Source: Neodontobutis hainanensis (lineage: Eukaryota > Chordata > Actinopteri > Gobiiformes > Odontobutidae). Taken from it: a stretch of 64,000 nucleotides of DNA. Every line of letters begins with the position of its first letter. The first letter of the stretch is position 1. The stretch covers positions 290,001 to 354,000 of the forward strand of contig JALDNG010000495.1 of NCBI GenBank assembly GCA_024349245.1. Direction: 5' to 3'. Shown here in pieces: positions 23,208 to 35,475 of the stretch. The translations under genes were made by a program, and so were the position numbers. The notes under the pieces are model-generated. The model was given only the letters and a program-made list of their open reading frames with translations, ran no database searches and had not been told where the DNA came from.

Positions 23208-24295
23208 ATGGAAATGGACTAAGTTACCGGGCGATTAATTGAAGAAGTGAGGAAATACAGCCATCTCCAACGTGGGTTTAGATGTAGCGGAGTGCACGAA
23301 GAGATGGAAGAACTCTCGAGACAAGTACGTTCGTCTCCGTAAAAAAACTTGCCTCAAGGAGCGGGGATCCTGGAGGAAAAAAAATCCCAGCGTTTTATAT
23401 ATTCCTATCTTGGCTGGCCCCTCATGTCAAACATCGGCTTACGGAGTCAAACTTTGACGATAAGGTAAATAATGCACGTCCTTTGATGTACCTCTATTGT
23501 GTTTCGGTTAGCTAACTTAACTAGCAATGCTACCACATGGGGTATTGATTTTTTTGCAGAAATAATATACCTGTGAGTCCAAAAGCATGTGTAATAGGTT
23601 GTAAATATATGTAATGGGTTGTATTTATGTTATATAATAGATTGTAATTTTATTTGGCTTACAGAAAATACAAATGCAACAATTTAGCATTTGCAATGTA
23701 TGAATATGCAGTTATTATAGCTCTATCTAGGAATTAACAATGAATGCATCATCTTTTATGTATAATTTATACTATTTGTTATTTTTTTCATATTCACAGG
23801 ATGGGACTGATACCAGCTCAAACTCCACTGGTTTATTGGATGTGAGACCTCCAGCCAACAGCGATGATGACCAATTACCAAGTGGTAGAGCCCCCATCAC
23901 TAGCCATCTCTTCTGTCCCCGCAGCCATCTCTTCTGTCCCCGCAGCCGTCTCTTCTGTCCCCGCAGCCGTCTCTTATGTCCCCGCAGCCGTCTCTTCTGT
24001 CCCCGCAGCCGTCTCTTCTGTCCCCGCAGCTGTCTCTTCTGTCTCCGCAGCCATCTCTTCTGTCCCCCAAGCCATCTCATCCGTCCCCCAGTCCAAGAAT
24101 GGCACAAAAAAGGAAGAGAAAAGAAAAAGATGACTGGGTCCAAGTGCAGGTTGCTCGGTTGGAGGCTCAGTTGGAGGAACGGCGGGTGGAGCTCAGCAGA
24201 GACTGTGTCAAGGCAATGATGAGAGCGACAGGTTTGAACAAACTGTTGCAGATATGCTGCGAAGGGTGCCGGAGGACCGCATGCAATGCATGTAG
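23208..24295 (+). pseudogene. Harbinger MADF (Myb/SANT-like) protein, broken
   Basis: Harbinger elements encode a MADF/Myb-like DNA-binding protein that works with the DDE transposase. Exon 1 (23208-23464, donor GTAAAT) starts MEMD and is stopped at codon 5 by TAA (23220-23222). It resumes as GRLIEEVRKYSHL, lacks the middle of the domain, and continues VAECTKRWKNSRDKYVRLRK and, in a shifted frame, ASRSGDPGGKK and FLSWLAPHVKHRLTESNFDD. Exon 2 starts at 23800 (DGTDTSSNSTGLL) and contains a 21-bp tandem repeat. It then gives a coiled-coil-like tail (ARLEAQLEERRVELSRD) and ends RRVPEDRMQCM-stop at 24293-24295, again in another frame. A nonsense codon, an internal deletion and several frameshifts make it a pseudogene. 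Confidence 0.75.
23902..24090 (+). repeat. 21-bp minisatellite, nine units
   Basis: Nine head-to-tail copies of AGCCGTCTCTTCTGTCCCCG plus C, with a few substitutions. Because 21 is divisible by three and the unit has no stop, all three forward frames stay open (SSVPAAV, LFCPRSR, SLLSPQP). The long frames here are therefore not evidence of coding. Confidence 0.95.
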
Positions 24296-25210
24296 AAATG
24301 CACTGTATCTGCAGTTTGCACTTTTGCTTTTTTTAGTTTTTTCTTTTGTATATAGTTTGCACTTCAGCTTTTTTATTTATTGTCTGTTCACACCAATTCA
24401 TACAGGTTATACTGTAGTTTGCATCATTTGTGAAGTTTCTCTTTTACATCTGTTTTTGATAATAATTGTAGAACATTGCACATTAATACATTGCATTGTC
24501 ATGCCCATATTTGTATGTACTTTACACTGTTTATTAAAAAAAATACTGCTGTTTCAAAAAATGTGTGACGGTTTTTGCAAATAAACATTAACTAATAGTA
24601 GCACATGTGTATGTGTTGGCTCTTTTGCATCTATTTTTAATATACAATTCAAGACCGTTGCACCTGTTTTTACTATCTATTGCATCAAACAATTTGTGTA
24701 TATAGTTTGAACCAATTATGTTGGTTCCTGTTGTATGCATATTTTATGGTTAAGGTTACAGTAAATTAAGATCTTACAGTTAATTTATTTGTATAGTTTG
24801 CATCTATTTAATGTAAACAGTTATAGACCATTGCACCTTTACATGATGCATTATCTTATACATAGTTCGACCATTTGTATGTATAGTACAAACTTAAAAA
24901 AAATAAAATATCCCTCATGTCATTTATTGGTGCATTATATTTTACACCAATACAAGTTACAGACCAGGTTGACCACGACACGCACAGTGTTGTTTTGCCA
25001 TGGCACAATTCCGTGGGGAGACTGAAATGTCGTTTCAAACACAGTGGAACCCGCTTGCGTCAACTAGCATTTCGGCGGTGTACTGCAGAGCAAAACAGAC
25101 ATACGCAGAGGTATAAATGCTCATGACGGCGTCGCCTACGTGCGTAGCCTACGGCGTACACTACGGCGTACACTACGGCGTACACCCGACGCAGAAGCAT
25201 AAATCAGCCT

Positions 25211-26172
25211 TAAGAGCACTCCCAAACTGCAGGGGGCAACCACGCATCAAAAGGTGATGGAACCAACTTCTAAGAAGTGCTCTTGAGACCATATTTACCA
25301 GCGCACACACAGAGAGTGCATGGCATTTGAAATGTTTAAGTAACAGCTCAGTTGGCCTTCTCACCTGTTCCTGAGAAAAAAATATACTTTGACCACAGCT
25401 CCTGATTATCCAAGGATGCAACTGGTAGGACAAAAATGGACTGTGTTTGTTTGTGTTGAGTTCAGACTTCTGTATGAATTTGTTTGCTTGGTTGTAATGT
25501 GCAATTTAAATCAAATAGCGAATACTTTATTTGAACATTACTCTAAGCATGTGTATTGTTTAATTAACTATTAGAGACCCTAGGTTAATTTATATGACTT
25601 TGTTTGGTTTGAAGATTCAGTAACATTTATTATTATTTGAGGAAGTGTTATTGAGATTTATTTGCAATAAATTTATGGTTTGGTTTGTGTATCTTAAAGG
25701 TTATCAAACTATTCTGTTCCACCCCAATCATCTTTAAGAAAATAAAAGAGAAAAAAAAGAATAGTTTTGAGTTGTCCTTTGCATTCATCAGAGATAAAGC
25801 AGTTTTCAACTACATTCATACATTAATGTATGAATATCAAATATGGTCAAAAATGCATTGGGAATTTGGTTGGGTCCCTTAATTCTTAGCATTACGTGAT
25901 AGAGCTCTGACGTTCAAGGGGCGAGAGTCTGGATTGAAACAAGTTCAATGATGTCCACTCAGTGATTTGTCTACCCATTTCTTCCATTCAGCCTATTCTT
26001 CGCCTCTTGAAGGATTGTCTTCTGGTCACATGGCCTTACCATTGTAGTTTTCACTGTTTGGTCAGCAAATCCTCAAACAATCATGTTTGGATTGGATTGT
26101 ATTGAATGGTGGACAAGATGGCGCCAAGGTATGGCGCCGTAGCAAGAGCTCTTTTGTGTGTTGTCTGTTTTT
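25211..26172. other. No recognised feature
   Basis: AT-rich sequence between the Harbinger element and the next repeat. A short inverted pair (taagagcact at 25211, agtgctcttga at 25276) lies just right of the Harbinger element. Confidence 0.45.
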
Positions 26173-27754
26173 AGGGGCCAAGCACCGAAGGTGCGTAGAC
26201 CCTATTGAAACCGTTAGATTTCTTATTATACTTCTGCAATGTAAGTCTATGGCAGCCCATAGAACCGTATGCTAAAAAGTTGTGAAATTTGGTACACTCA
26301 TAGTGGACATTGTCAGCTGTCATCCTAACAAATTTGAAGTGTCTACCTTAATCCCTCTAGCGCCACCAACTGTCCAAAGTTGGACTTATGTTTATGTTAA
26401 TAACTTTTGAACCGTAAGGCCTAGAATGAAAATTATTTTTTCCTCTGATTCCTTAGCTCATGACGATTCGATTGCACCCAGTGACGTCATTTTCCGCCAT
26501 AATAGTTTTTCCGCCATTTTGAATTTTCTAAAAAACGTACTTTTGCGAACTCCTCCTAGGCCGTAGCCCCGATTTTCACGAAAATTGAACCAGATCATCT
26601 TCAGACTATGCTGACAAAAAGTTATGAGAATAAAGTTGATTCTTCAAACCGTTGTCAAATACCGCGCAAATGAATTCGACTTAGTGTGCACAAAAATAAA
26701 TGTCGGGGTATATCTCTGCAATGCTTTAACATATTCCAACCAAACTTAGTACGTGTTATGGCAACCATGATTTGAGGATACCTGCAGAATTTTGGCGCAG
26801 CGCCTCCTAGTGGTCAGGAGATATAAAAAAGTGAATTATTTGCTTATATCTTCTGAACGCTTTTGCCAAAAATCATAAAACTGGTCTCTTTAGATTCAGT
26901 GCGTCATGCCGAGTCCTGCGATACCAAATTTTCCCATATCGGCCATTTTGAGCGTCGGCCATTATGAATATTGTCAAAAAGTGCTATATTTTTTAACGCA
27001 TTGCTGCATCATTATGAAACTTGGTATGTGTCTTCAGGACCAAGCCCTGAAGGTACTCAAAAAGTTTTGGGGCAGCGCCACCTTGTGGTCAAAAGTTATA
27101 ACCCAAATCAATAAATATGCTAATAACTTTTTATTACGTTAACCTATTGTAAAACAAATGGTCTTAATGTGTTCACTGGATAAGCCGAGAGCACAGATAC
27201 CAAATATGTCCTATTCGGACAAACGTCCTGTTTGCCATGTTGTCTTTCTTTAAAAACCTACTTTTTCGAACTCCTCTCACACCGTTTGTCCAATTTTTAC
27301 CAAAATTGAATCATAACATCTTCAGACCATGCTGACAAAGAGTTATGAGAATTAAGTTGATTAGTCAAACCGTTGTCGAATACTGCGCAAATGAATTTGA
27401 CTTAATGCGCTCAAAAATGAAAGTCAGGCTATATCTCTGCAATGCTTTAACATATTATAACCAAACTTAGTACTTGTTATAGCAACCATGACTCGAGTCT
27501 GCCTGCAGAGTTTGAGCACTCTAGTTGTTTCACACATCAGTTTGGTTACTGCGCAGTCTCTAGGTCGACCGTGATAAACCATTCAATCAAAGTGCTAAAG
27601 ACCATATTGATGATTTTTGAGCCATTTAGACTGAAGTCTTATTGAAATGTCTTTAACTGCTTACTGCCATTGGTCTGATGCTGCCGGCCATGTCGGCATT
27701 AGATTGAATGCCGGCTTGTGCTTGGCCCCGTCATTGCTGCTTGCAGCTATATTT
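26173..27754 (+). repeat. Large non-coding repeat with hairpin ends, copy A
   Basis: 5' end: TAGGG...CCCTA outer stem enclosing the perfect hairpin GCACCGAAGGTGC (26182-26194). Subterminal inverted repeats GGGGCCAAGCAC (26174-26185) and GTGCTTGGCCCC (27718-27729) bracket the element. The 3' hairpin GCTGCTTGCAGC (27736-27747) is followed by TATATTTA. The interior consists of diverged half-copies (the TTTTGAACCGTAAGGCC block, then a second TCTCTGCAATGCTTTAACAT block) without coding capacity. Copy B begins immediately after. Confidence 0.75.
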
Positions 27755-29964
27755 AGGGGCCAAGCACCGAAGGTGCGTAGACCCTATTGAAATCGTTAGA
27801 TTTCTTCTTCTTATTATTATTATTATTATCCTGCAATGTAAGTCTATGGCAGCCCATAGAACCGTATGATAAAAAGTTGTGAAATTTGGTACACTCATAG
27901 TGGACAGTGTGAGCTGTCATCCTAACAAATTTGAAGTATCTACCTTAATCCCGCTAGCGCCACCAACTGTCCAAAGTTGGACTTATGTTTATGTTAATAA
28001 CTTTTGAACCGTAAGGCCTAGAATTAAAATTCTTTTTTCCTCTGATTCCTTAGCTCAAGCCGATTCGATTGCACCCTCTGACGTCATTTTCCGCCATGAT
28101 AGTTTTTCCGCCATTTTGAATTTTCTAAAAACGTACTTTTGCGAACTCCTCCTAGGCCGTAGCCCGATTTTCACGAAAATTGAACCAGATCATCTTCAGA
28201 CTATGCTGACTAAAAGTTATGAGAATAAAGTTGATTCTTCAAACCGTTGTCAAATACCGCGCAAATAAATTCGACTTAGTGCGCACAAAATTAAATGTCG
28301 GGTATATCTCTGCAATGCTTTAACATATTCCAACCAAACTTAGTACGTGTTATGGCAACCATGATTTGAGGATGCCTGCAGAGTTTTGGCGCAGCGCCTC
28401 CTACTGGTCAGGAGATATAAAAAGTGAATTATTTGCTTATATCTTCTGAACGCTTTTGCCAAAAATCATAAAACTGGTCTCTTTAGATTCAGTGCGTCAT
28501 GCCGAGTCCTGCAATACCAAATTTTCCCATATCGGGCATTTTGAGAGTCGGCCATTATGAATATTGTCAAAAGTGCTATATTTTTTGAACGCATTGCCGC
28601 ATCATTATGAAACTTGGTATGCGTCTTCGGGACCAAGCCCTGAAGGTACTCAAAAGGTTTTGGAGCAGCGCCACCTTGTGGTCAAAAGTTATAACCACAT
28701 TCACAAATATGCTAATAACTTTTGATTCCGTTACCTATTGTAAAACAAATGCTCTTATTGTGTTCACTGGATCAAGCCGAGAGCACAGATAACAAATATG
28801 TCCTATTCGGCCAGACTTCCTGTTTGCCATGTTGTCTTTCTTTAAAAACCTACTTTGTCGAACTCCTCCCACACCGTTTGTCTAATTTTTACTAAAATTG
28901 AATCATAACATCTTCAGACCATGCTGACAAAGAGTTATGAGAATTAAGTTGATTAGTCAAACCGTTTGCGAATACCGTGCAAATGAATTTGACTTAATGC
29001 GCTCAAAAATTAAAGTCAGGCTATATCTCTGCAATGCTTTAATATTTTCTAACCAAACTTAGTAATTGTTATGGCAACCATGACTTGAGTCTGCCTGCTG
29101 AGTTTGAGGACTTTAGTTGTTTCACACATCAGTTTGGTTACTGCGCTGCCTCTAGGTCGACCGTGATAAACCATTCAATCAAAGTGCTAAAGACCATAGA
29201 TGGCTTACTGGGCATTTCTGAGACTGCCAAGAGTCTTAGAAAATAGGGAATTACATAATATAACGTATTACATAGGAGCTGGACCATTAGCGATGCTGTT
29301 ACCTGGGCATTTGAGTAGTCTTGGTTTTGTTAGAACTGCCGATTTAGTTTTTCACAATTTAAGTTGTAAACTGTCTAAACATACTGTATAAAGTTTTGAG
29401 CATTAAAGCTCATGCCGACATAACCCGGCAGCATCAGATAGCGGCAGTGAGCATCTAAAGACATTTCAATAAGACTTTTTAGACTGAAGTCTTATTGAAA
29501 TGTCTTTAACTGCTTACTGCCATTGGTCTGATGGTGCCAGCCATCAACACATTGAGTCTGCCTGCAGAGTTTGAGGACCTTAGTTGTTTCACACATCAGT
29601 TTGGTTACTGGGCCGTGATAAACCATTCAATCAAAGTGCTAAAGACCGTATTGATGATTTTTCAGCCATTTAGACTGAAGTCTTACTGAAATGTTTTTAG
29701 ATGCTTACTGCCATTGGTCTGATGCTGCCGGCCATCAACACATTGAGTCTGCCTGCAGAGTTTGAGCACTCTAGTTGTTTCACACATCAGTTTGGTTACA
29801 GCGCTGCCTCTGGGTCGAGCGTGATAAACCATTCAATCAAAGTGCTAAAGACCGGATTGATGATTTTTCGGCCATTTAGACTGAAGTCTTACTGAAATGT
29901 CTTTAGATGCTTACATGCCATGTCGGCATGAGGTTTAATGCCGGCCTTGTGCTTGGCCCCGTCA
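27755..29964 (+). repeat. Large non-coding repeat with hairpin ends, copy B
   Basis: Same family as copy A and joined to it head to tail. It has the same 5' hairpin, with a (TTA)n tract at about 27807-27830. Its 3' subterminal repeat GTGCTTGGCCCC is at 29949-29960, but the 3' hairpin is lost. The last 900 bp contain three partial copies of a block starting TGAGTCTGCCTG-AGAGTTTGAG (29086, 29550, 29744) and an inverted repeat at 29409-29543. Confidence 0.75.
29409..29543. repeat. About 65-bp inverted repeat inside copy B
   Basis: Left arm 29409-29476 and right arm 29488-29543 are imperfect reverse complements around an 11-base spacer. The inner 20 bases (left arm ...CATTTCAATAAGACT) are perfect. 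Confidence 0.85.
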
Positions 29965-30496
29965 GAAGCTCAGGTATTGAACGCCTAAACTAATGATGGC
30001 ACCTAAACACTTTAAGTCGTCTTCAAGTTCCTGAGAAAAAAACACTGCTTATACACACAACACCGTCAGGCATTCTATTGAAAACGTCGTCCTGAACACG
30101 CCATTTTATAGATATTGTAATGAGATTCTAATGATTTCCACCCCATTACTCCTCAGCCACTGATCTTGAGCCTATCTCAATTAGTGCAGAGGAGGACAGA
30201 AGTGTCAATCTTCTGTGCTGCCAGCTGCTTATTTCCAGGAGACCAGGAGCTTCCGAGTAATGCAAGTTACAGTGTACTATTGTCCCATGTGATTTGAGAC
30301 TTTTCCCAACTCTTTGAAAAGCTTTCAAATGTGGTTGTTGGTGTAAGCTACAATTTATTGAAGACCTGTAGTGCTGTTAGTTAGTGTTAATTTGCTACAG
30401 TCTGTAGACACTTGTGTTCTGTGTAAAACACAAAACTGCAGCTGATCACACATACTACCTAATGTTGCAAGGTAGCCATTAGCCAATGTATTTATT
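29965..30496. other. No recognised feature
   Basis: Unremarkable AT-rich sequence between the repeat and the Tc1 element. Confidence 0.45.
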
Positions 30497-32057
<1,561 letters not shown>

Positions 32058-32530
32058 TGTCCTACTTGATTCCTGTAAGTTCGCAGAAAACAGCACTGGT
32101 ATATCTTTATTTATAAAGCTATACTTGGCAAATTTCCACTGTATCTCTGTAACCACCTCTCTGTTTGCTCTGGTACCTATCAGCTACGCTCCTCAAAGTG
32201 GTTGCTTTTTATGTGCCAAGAGTTACAACCAAATTGGGAAAAACTGCCTTCTCTTACTTAGCACCTTGGGGGTGGAATAATCTACAAAATGAGCTAAAGT
32301 TAGAAACTCCATAAATGATTGTAAAAAATACTGTAAAAAGTGTTGTGATGGAGATATGTTTTTGTTTTTCTTAGTCTCATTTTTGTTTTATATTTTTTCA
32401 TTTTAATATTTTTTCTTTAATTGTGAAAATGTATTTCTGATGTTTATGTATGCATTTGTTGTGATTTGGCTGCTACCTTGGCCAGGTTTCTCTTGTAAAA
32501 GAGATTCTGAATCTCAATGGGACTAACTAA
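32058..32530 (+). mobile_element. LINE 3'-end fragment
   Basis: Reads ALVYLYLYKAILGKFPLYLC-like and HLSVCSGTYQLRSSKW, a C-terminal tail found in fish non-LTR retroposons. It then has a T-rich 3' region ending CTTGTAAAAGAGATTCTGAA and TCTCAATGGGACTAAC with (ACTG)n-like sequence. 5' truncated and frameshifted. Confidence 0.6.
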
Positions 32531-32683
32531 CTGACTGACTAAGTACATACTAAGAGAGTGCATTTTGAAAGTAAAAGATACTATTGCCTACATCCAGTGC
32601 AAAATATTTTTCCTCTTGCCCTGCGTCCTTACAACTCTAAATTATTACATTTACAAACATTATTATTGTTGCAATGACAGGAG

Positions 32684-32943
32684 ATGATGTGGCAAGAAGA
32701 GTCAGACAAAGTAAGAAAAACAATAGTTTTAAGCTTTCTTCATTTTCAGACGGTGAGCAGACACCTGGGAGTCCACATCAGCGGGGATCTCACCTTTGCT
32801 CACAACACTCAGCAGCCACTGTCCTTCAAGAGTAGGCTGAAAGAGCTTGGCATGCCGCCTCATTGCATCTTCACCGGCTTCACCTGTCTGTGCGGCAGCA
32901 CTACTGCCATGGACCGCAGACGTCTGCACAGAATGGTAAAGAC
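32684..32943 (+). mobile_element. LINE reverse-transcriptase C-terminal remnant
   Basis: The frame contains RHLGVHISGDLTFAHNTQ, RLKELGMPPHC and AMDRRRLHRMVKT. These correspond to the conserved post-polymerase FLGVHI-DL-W-NT and ALQRVVKTA segments of CR1/L2/Rex1-type LINEs. Sequence between the motifs has been deleted. Confidence 0.6.
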
Positions 32944-33115
32944 TCCAGCGGTAGAGCGTTGTCCTATAACCAGGCAGTTTGATTCCCACTCTCCCAACAG
33001 CTCATACTGTCATTGTGTCCTTGGGCAAGACACTTAACCCTCCTTGCCTCTAGTGACACAGCACTGGTGTATGAATGTGTGAGAATGTTGCAATGATATA
33101 TAAATGCGTGAGAAT
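32944..33115 (+). mobile_element. tRNA-derived SINE, 5' truncated
   Basis: GGTAGAGCGTTGTCCTATAA then GTTTGATTCCC is a box A/box B pair. The body GGGCAAGACACTTAACCC and TGGTGTATGAATGTGTGAG follows. It resembles the body of the SINE at 22201-22529. Confidence 0.6.
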
Positions 33116-33255
33116 GTTTGGACAACAGGTGGAAATTAGGCAAAGGCCTCAATCTGGCATGTTTACATTCATGTGGCTGTGTCTTGTGTATTGTTCATCA
33201 ACATGCACTGTCCAAATCAAATAAATTAAATAATAAAGATTTCATAAAGCTGATA

Positions 33256-34015
33256 ATGATGGTGGGCAACATGGCGGAGCCTGCCATGTGTGCTGCTGGT
33301 AGTGGTGCACGACAGCGTGAAAAACCTGAGATCTATAAAGTGTCAAGTGGCAGAGTCATTGTTGAAGATGAAATATTGAACTTCTTGGTTGTTAAGATGC
33401 ATACTTTCACGCAAGATGAAATCATTATTCTGGTCTCTAACAACTTTTCCTTGGAATGGATTGAGGAATCAAAGAGGATTCTCTTTGAAGTCTGCCCTAA
33501 GACAACAGTCGTAATATTGCGCATAAAGGGCCACAGAAGGATATAAATAATATCAAAGTGTGCATTAAAGTGCTCAATGAATGTGGTGAAAACAGTCCAC
33601 GTTTTGTATTACATTATCTGGATGACTTATCGGTGATAGGCTTTGGAAGCATGGACACATCCGCTCTTCTAAGCATGAGTTGAGCAACTTAGCCGAGAAG
33701 TACTCGCTATGAGAAAGGCACTTCAGTAGCAGACTAATGTCTGCGCAAACCTGCAAATATCCACAGAAAGTATTAAACGCCAGGTTGCTGAGATTGAGCA
33801 AAGTCGTACTGCTCCTGAAGTACTCACACAGGAGTTTGCTTTACAAGAAGGACCAGCAGGGATGTCATCCTGGTCTGCTGTGCCAGCGGAGAATCTGGAT
33901 CTTAACGTGCCCAGAAAGTCTTGCCCAGGAGTGGACCAAAGTTGTCAAAGAAGGCCGGCGTGTAAAGCATGGGCCACAGTTCAAAGCTGATAAGAATCTT
34001 TCCGCTACATGAGCC
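33256..34015 (+). pseudogene. Retroelement ORF1-like or unknown repeat protein, broken
   Basis: The first 97 codons (33256-33546) are open and read MAEPAMCAAGSGARQREKPE, then VIVEDEILNFLVVKMHTFTQ and EWIEESKRILFEVCPKTT. After a frameshift the following bases continue in other frames (NECGENSPRFVLHYLDD-like at about 33577, SWSAVPAENLDLNVPRKSCP at about 33863). I have the impression of a repeated ORF1-type protein of fish retroelements but cannot name the family. No catalytic motif is present. Several stops make this copy non-functional. Confidence 0.45.
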
Positions 34016-34048
34016 CCTGAGAGCGCAGAAAAATATCTGTATATGTGT

Positions 34049-34097
34049 ACTTAGTGATCAGGGGTGGTAACTCCACTACCACCCCTGATCACTAAGT
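34049..34097. repeat. Perfect 21-bp hairpin
   Basis: Arms 34049-34069 and 34077-34097 are exact reverse complements (left arm begins ACTTAGTGATCAGGGG), around the loop actccac. Confidence 0.97.
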
Positions 34098-34830
34098 CAT
34101 GATTATTATAGTATTAGTGTCGACAGGTCAGGTCGGCTGACTCTGCTCATCGTTTCTCCGTGCCTTTGCGCCAGCCAGGTCCTTTGCGCAACAGCCGGCT
34201 GCCTCCACTGCCCGCGATTTTGTATTGTGATCTCCAATCTGCCCATATGGACCCGGGCATCCCTGTTGTTCCTATGGCCGCCGCCTCTGCTGCCACAGCC
34301 CCCCTGGATGGCTCGTACGAGTAGACCAGCCAAACGTTGCGAGCCCGAGACAGGCCGTTGGATACAGGCCTGAGTCCATTCACCTATCCCGGTTGATATG
34401 TTCACGGACTGGGGGGTGCAGTGTTTACCACCGGCCACTAGGGGTCACTAGTGGTTAATATGGGGTTAGCCTGAGCTCAGTTGGCCACATTGCTTTTGTT
34501 TGACAGTTGTGTATATCACCATGGTTGTATTAAGCTGTTCTACTTAATTCATGTAAGTTGGTTTGTTTTAGTATTATCACTGTTATGTTTATTTTAGTTC
34601 ATGTTATAATCCCTGCTATATATATGTAAGAGTAGTTAGCTCACTTATTTCAGTTCATGTTATAATCCCTGCTATACATGTATGAGTGGTTAGATCCAGC
34701 TTATTCTGTTATTTGCATATGCCTGCAGGGTATCGTCATCTTAGTCATTAAACATAGAGCTTGACATTGAGGAGTGTATTTCTTCAATCAGCAGCAATTT
34801 TACTTTATTTGCCACTTTTAGGTGAAAGCA
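34098..34830. other. Unrecognised, with a 45-bp direct repeat
   Basis: The words TTCATGTTATAATCCCTGCTA occur twice, at about 34600 and 34655, each followed by a variant of TATATGTAAGAGTAGTTAG. The GC-rich block 34130-34440 is open on both strands, but I do not recognise it. Confidence 0.45.
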
Positions 34831-35475
34831 AAGAGTTCATGCAATCCAAAGGTTGAAACTACCTCTGTGCTGGAGGATACTTGATCTTGCATTTTTAGAG
34901 GACATTACTGGGAAACTGAACCATACTGAAACGATAAGTGCATTAATTGCATTTAAAGCCCAAATGAACATTATCTCTGTGCATTTTACAGAGAAAAAAG
35001 TGCTGCACTTTCCCTCTGTGCAGATGGTCTTGAAAGACAACACTTCTGCATCTGAGACTTTTGAAACATTTGCAGAAAAGTACTCTTAAGTCGTAAACAA
35101 ACTTGGGCAAGCGTTTAAGGACAGGTTTTGTGACCTTAATCAGCTTGACAAATGTGTATTGTTATTTTAAAACCCTTGCATGAACGTGGGTATAAACATG
35201 CATTGCTGAGCAAATAAGTGCAACATTAGCTTGGATGCTGGACAGGAAGAGATTGAATTTGTAACATTTGCAAAATTACCTCCACCTTCAAGCTTATCAG
35301 GCTACCCCACACTTCTGGTGCCTTGTTGACACAGAAAAGTACATTGGTGTATGTACAACAGCTATGAAGGTTGCCAGCCTGTTTGGTTGGACATGAACTT
35401 CATCAAGAACAAACGCAGAACACGCCTCTCTGATGCACATCTGCAAGACTGACTCAGAGTTATAGTGTCACACTA
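34831..35475 (+). pseudogene. hAT-transposase-like C-terminal fragment (GTF2IRD2/ZBED5-type)
   Basis: The frame reads LDLAFLEDITGKLNHTETIS, then FKAQMNIISVHFTEKKVLHFPS and FETFAEKYS-stop. After frameshifts it reads NKLGQAFKDRFCDLN, LPPPSSLSGYP and, near 35395-35470, MNFIKNKRRTRLSDAHLQD. The order matches the C-terminal half of hAT-derived BED-type proteins, ending at the dimerisation segment (MK.IKNK.R.RLTDEHL). It is a decayed transposon gene piece, without the N-terminal zinc finger or catalytic Asp region. Confidence 0.6.

Larger units (their letters stand above)
22943..25210 (+). mobile_element. PIF/Harbinger-type transposon, 2.27 kb
   Basis: Perfect inverted ends starting AGGCTGATTTATGCTTCTGC at 22943 and, in reverse, at 25210. 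They are flanked by a TAA target duplication (22940-22942 and 25211-25213), as in PIF/Harbinger. Subterminal CpG-rich words (TACGGCGTA, TACGCCGTA) are repeated at both ends and probably bind the transposition proteins. Only a broken MADF-type gene lies inside; no DDE transposase is seen, so it cannot move alone. Confidence 0.85.

Noticed and set aside
23902..24090. Possible CRISPR-like array
   Set aside because: Units are contiguous 21-mers with no unique spacers, in a eukaryotic genome.
23740..24219. 159-codon frame with CPRSRLF repeats, and opposing frames
   Set aside because: It is one of three open readings of the 21-bp minisatellite inside the MADF pseudogene.
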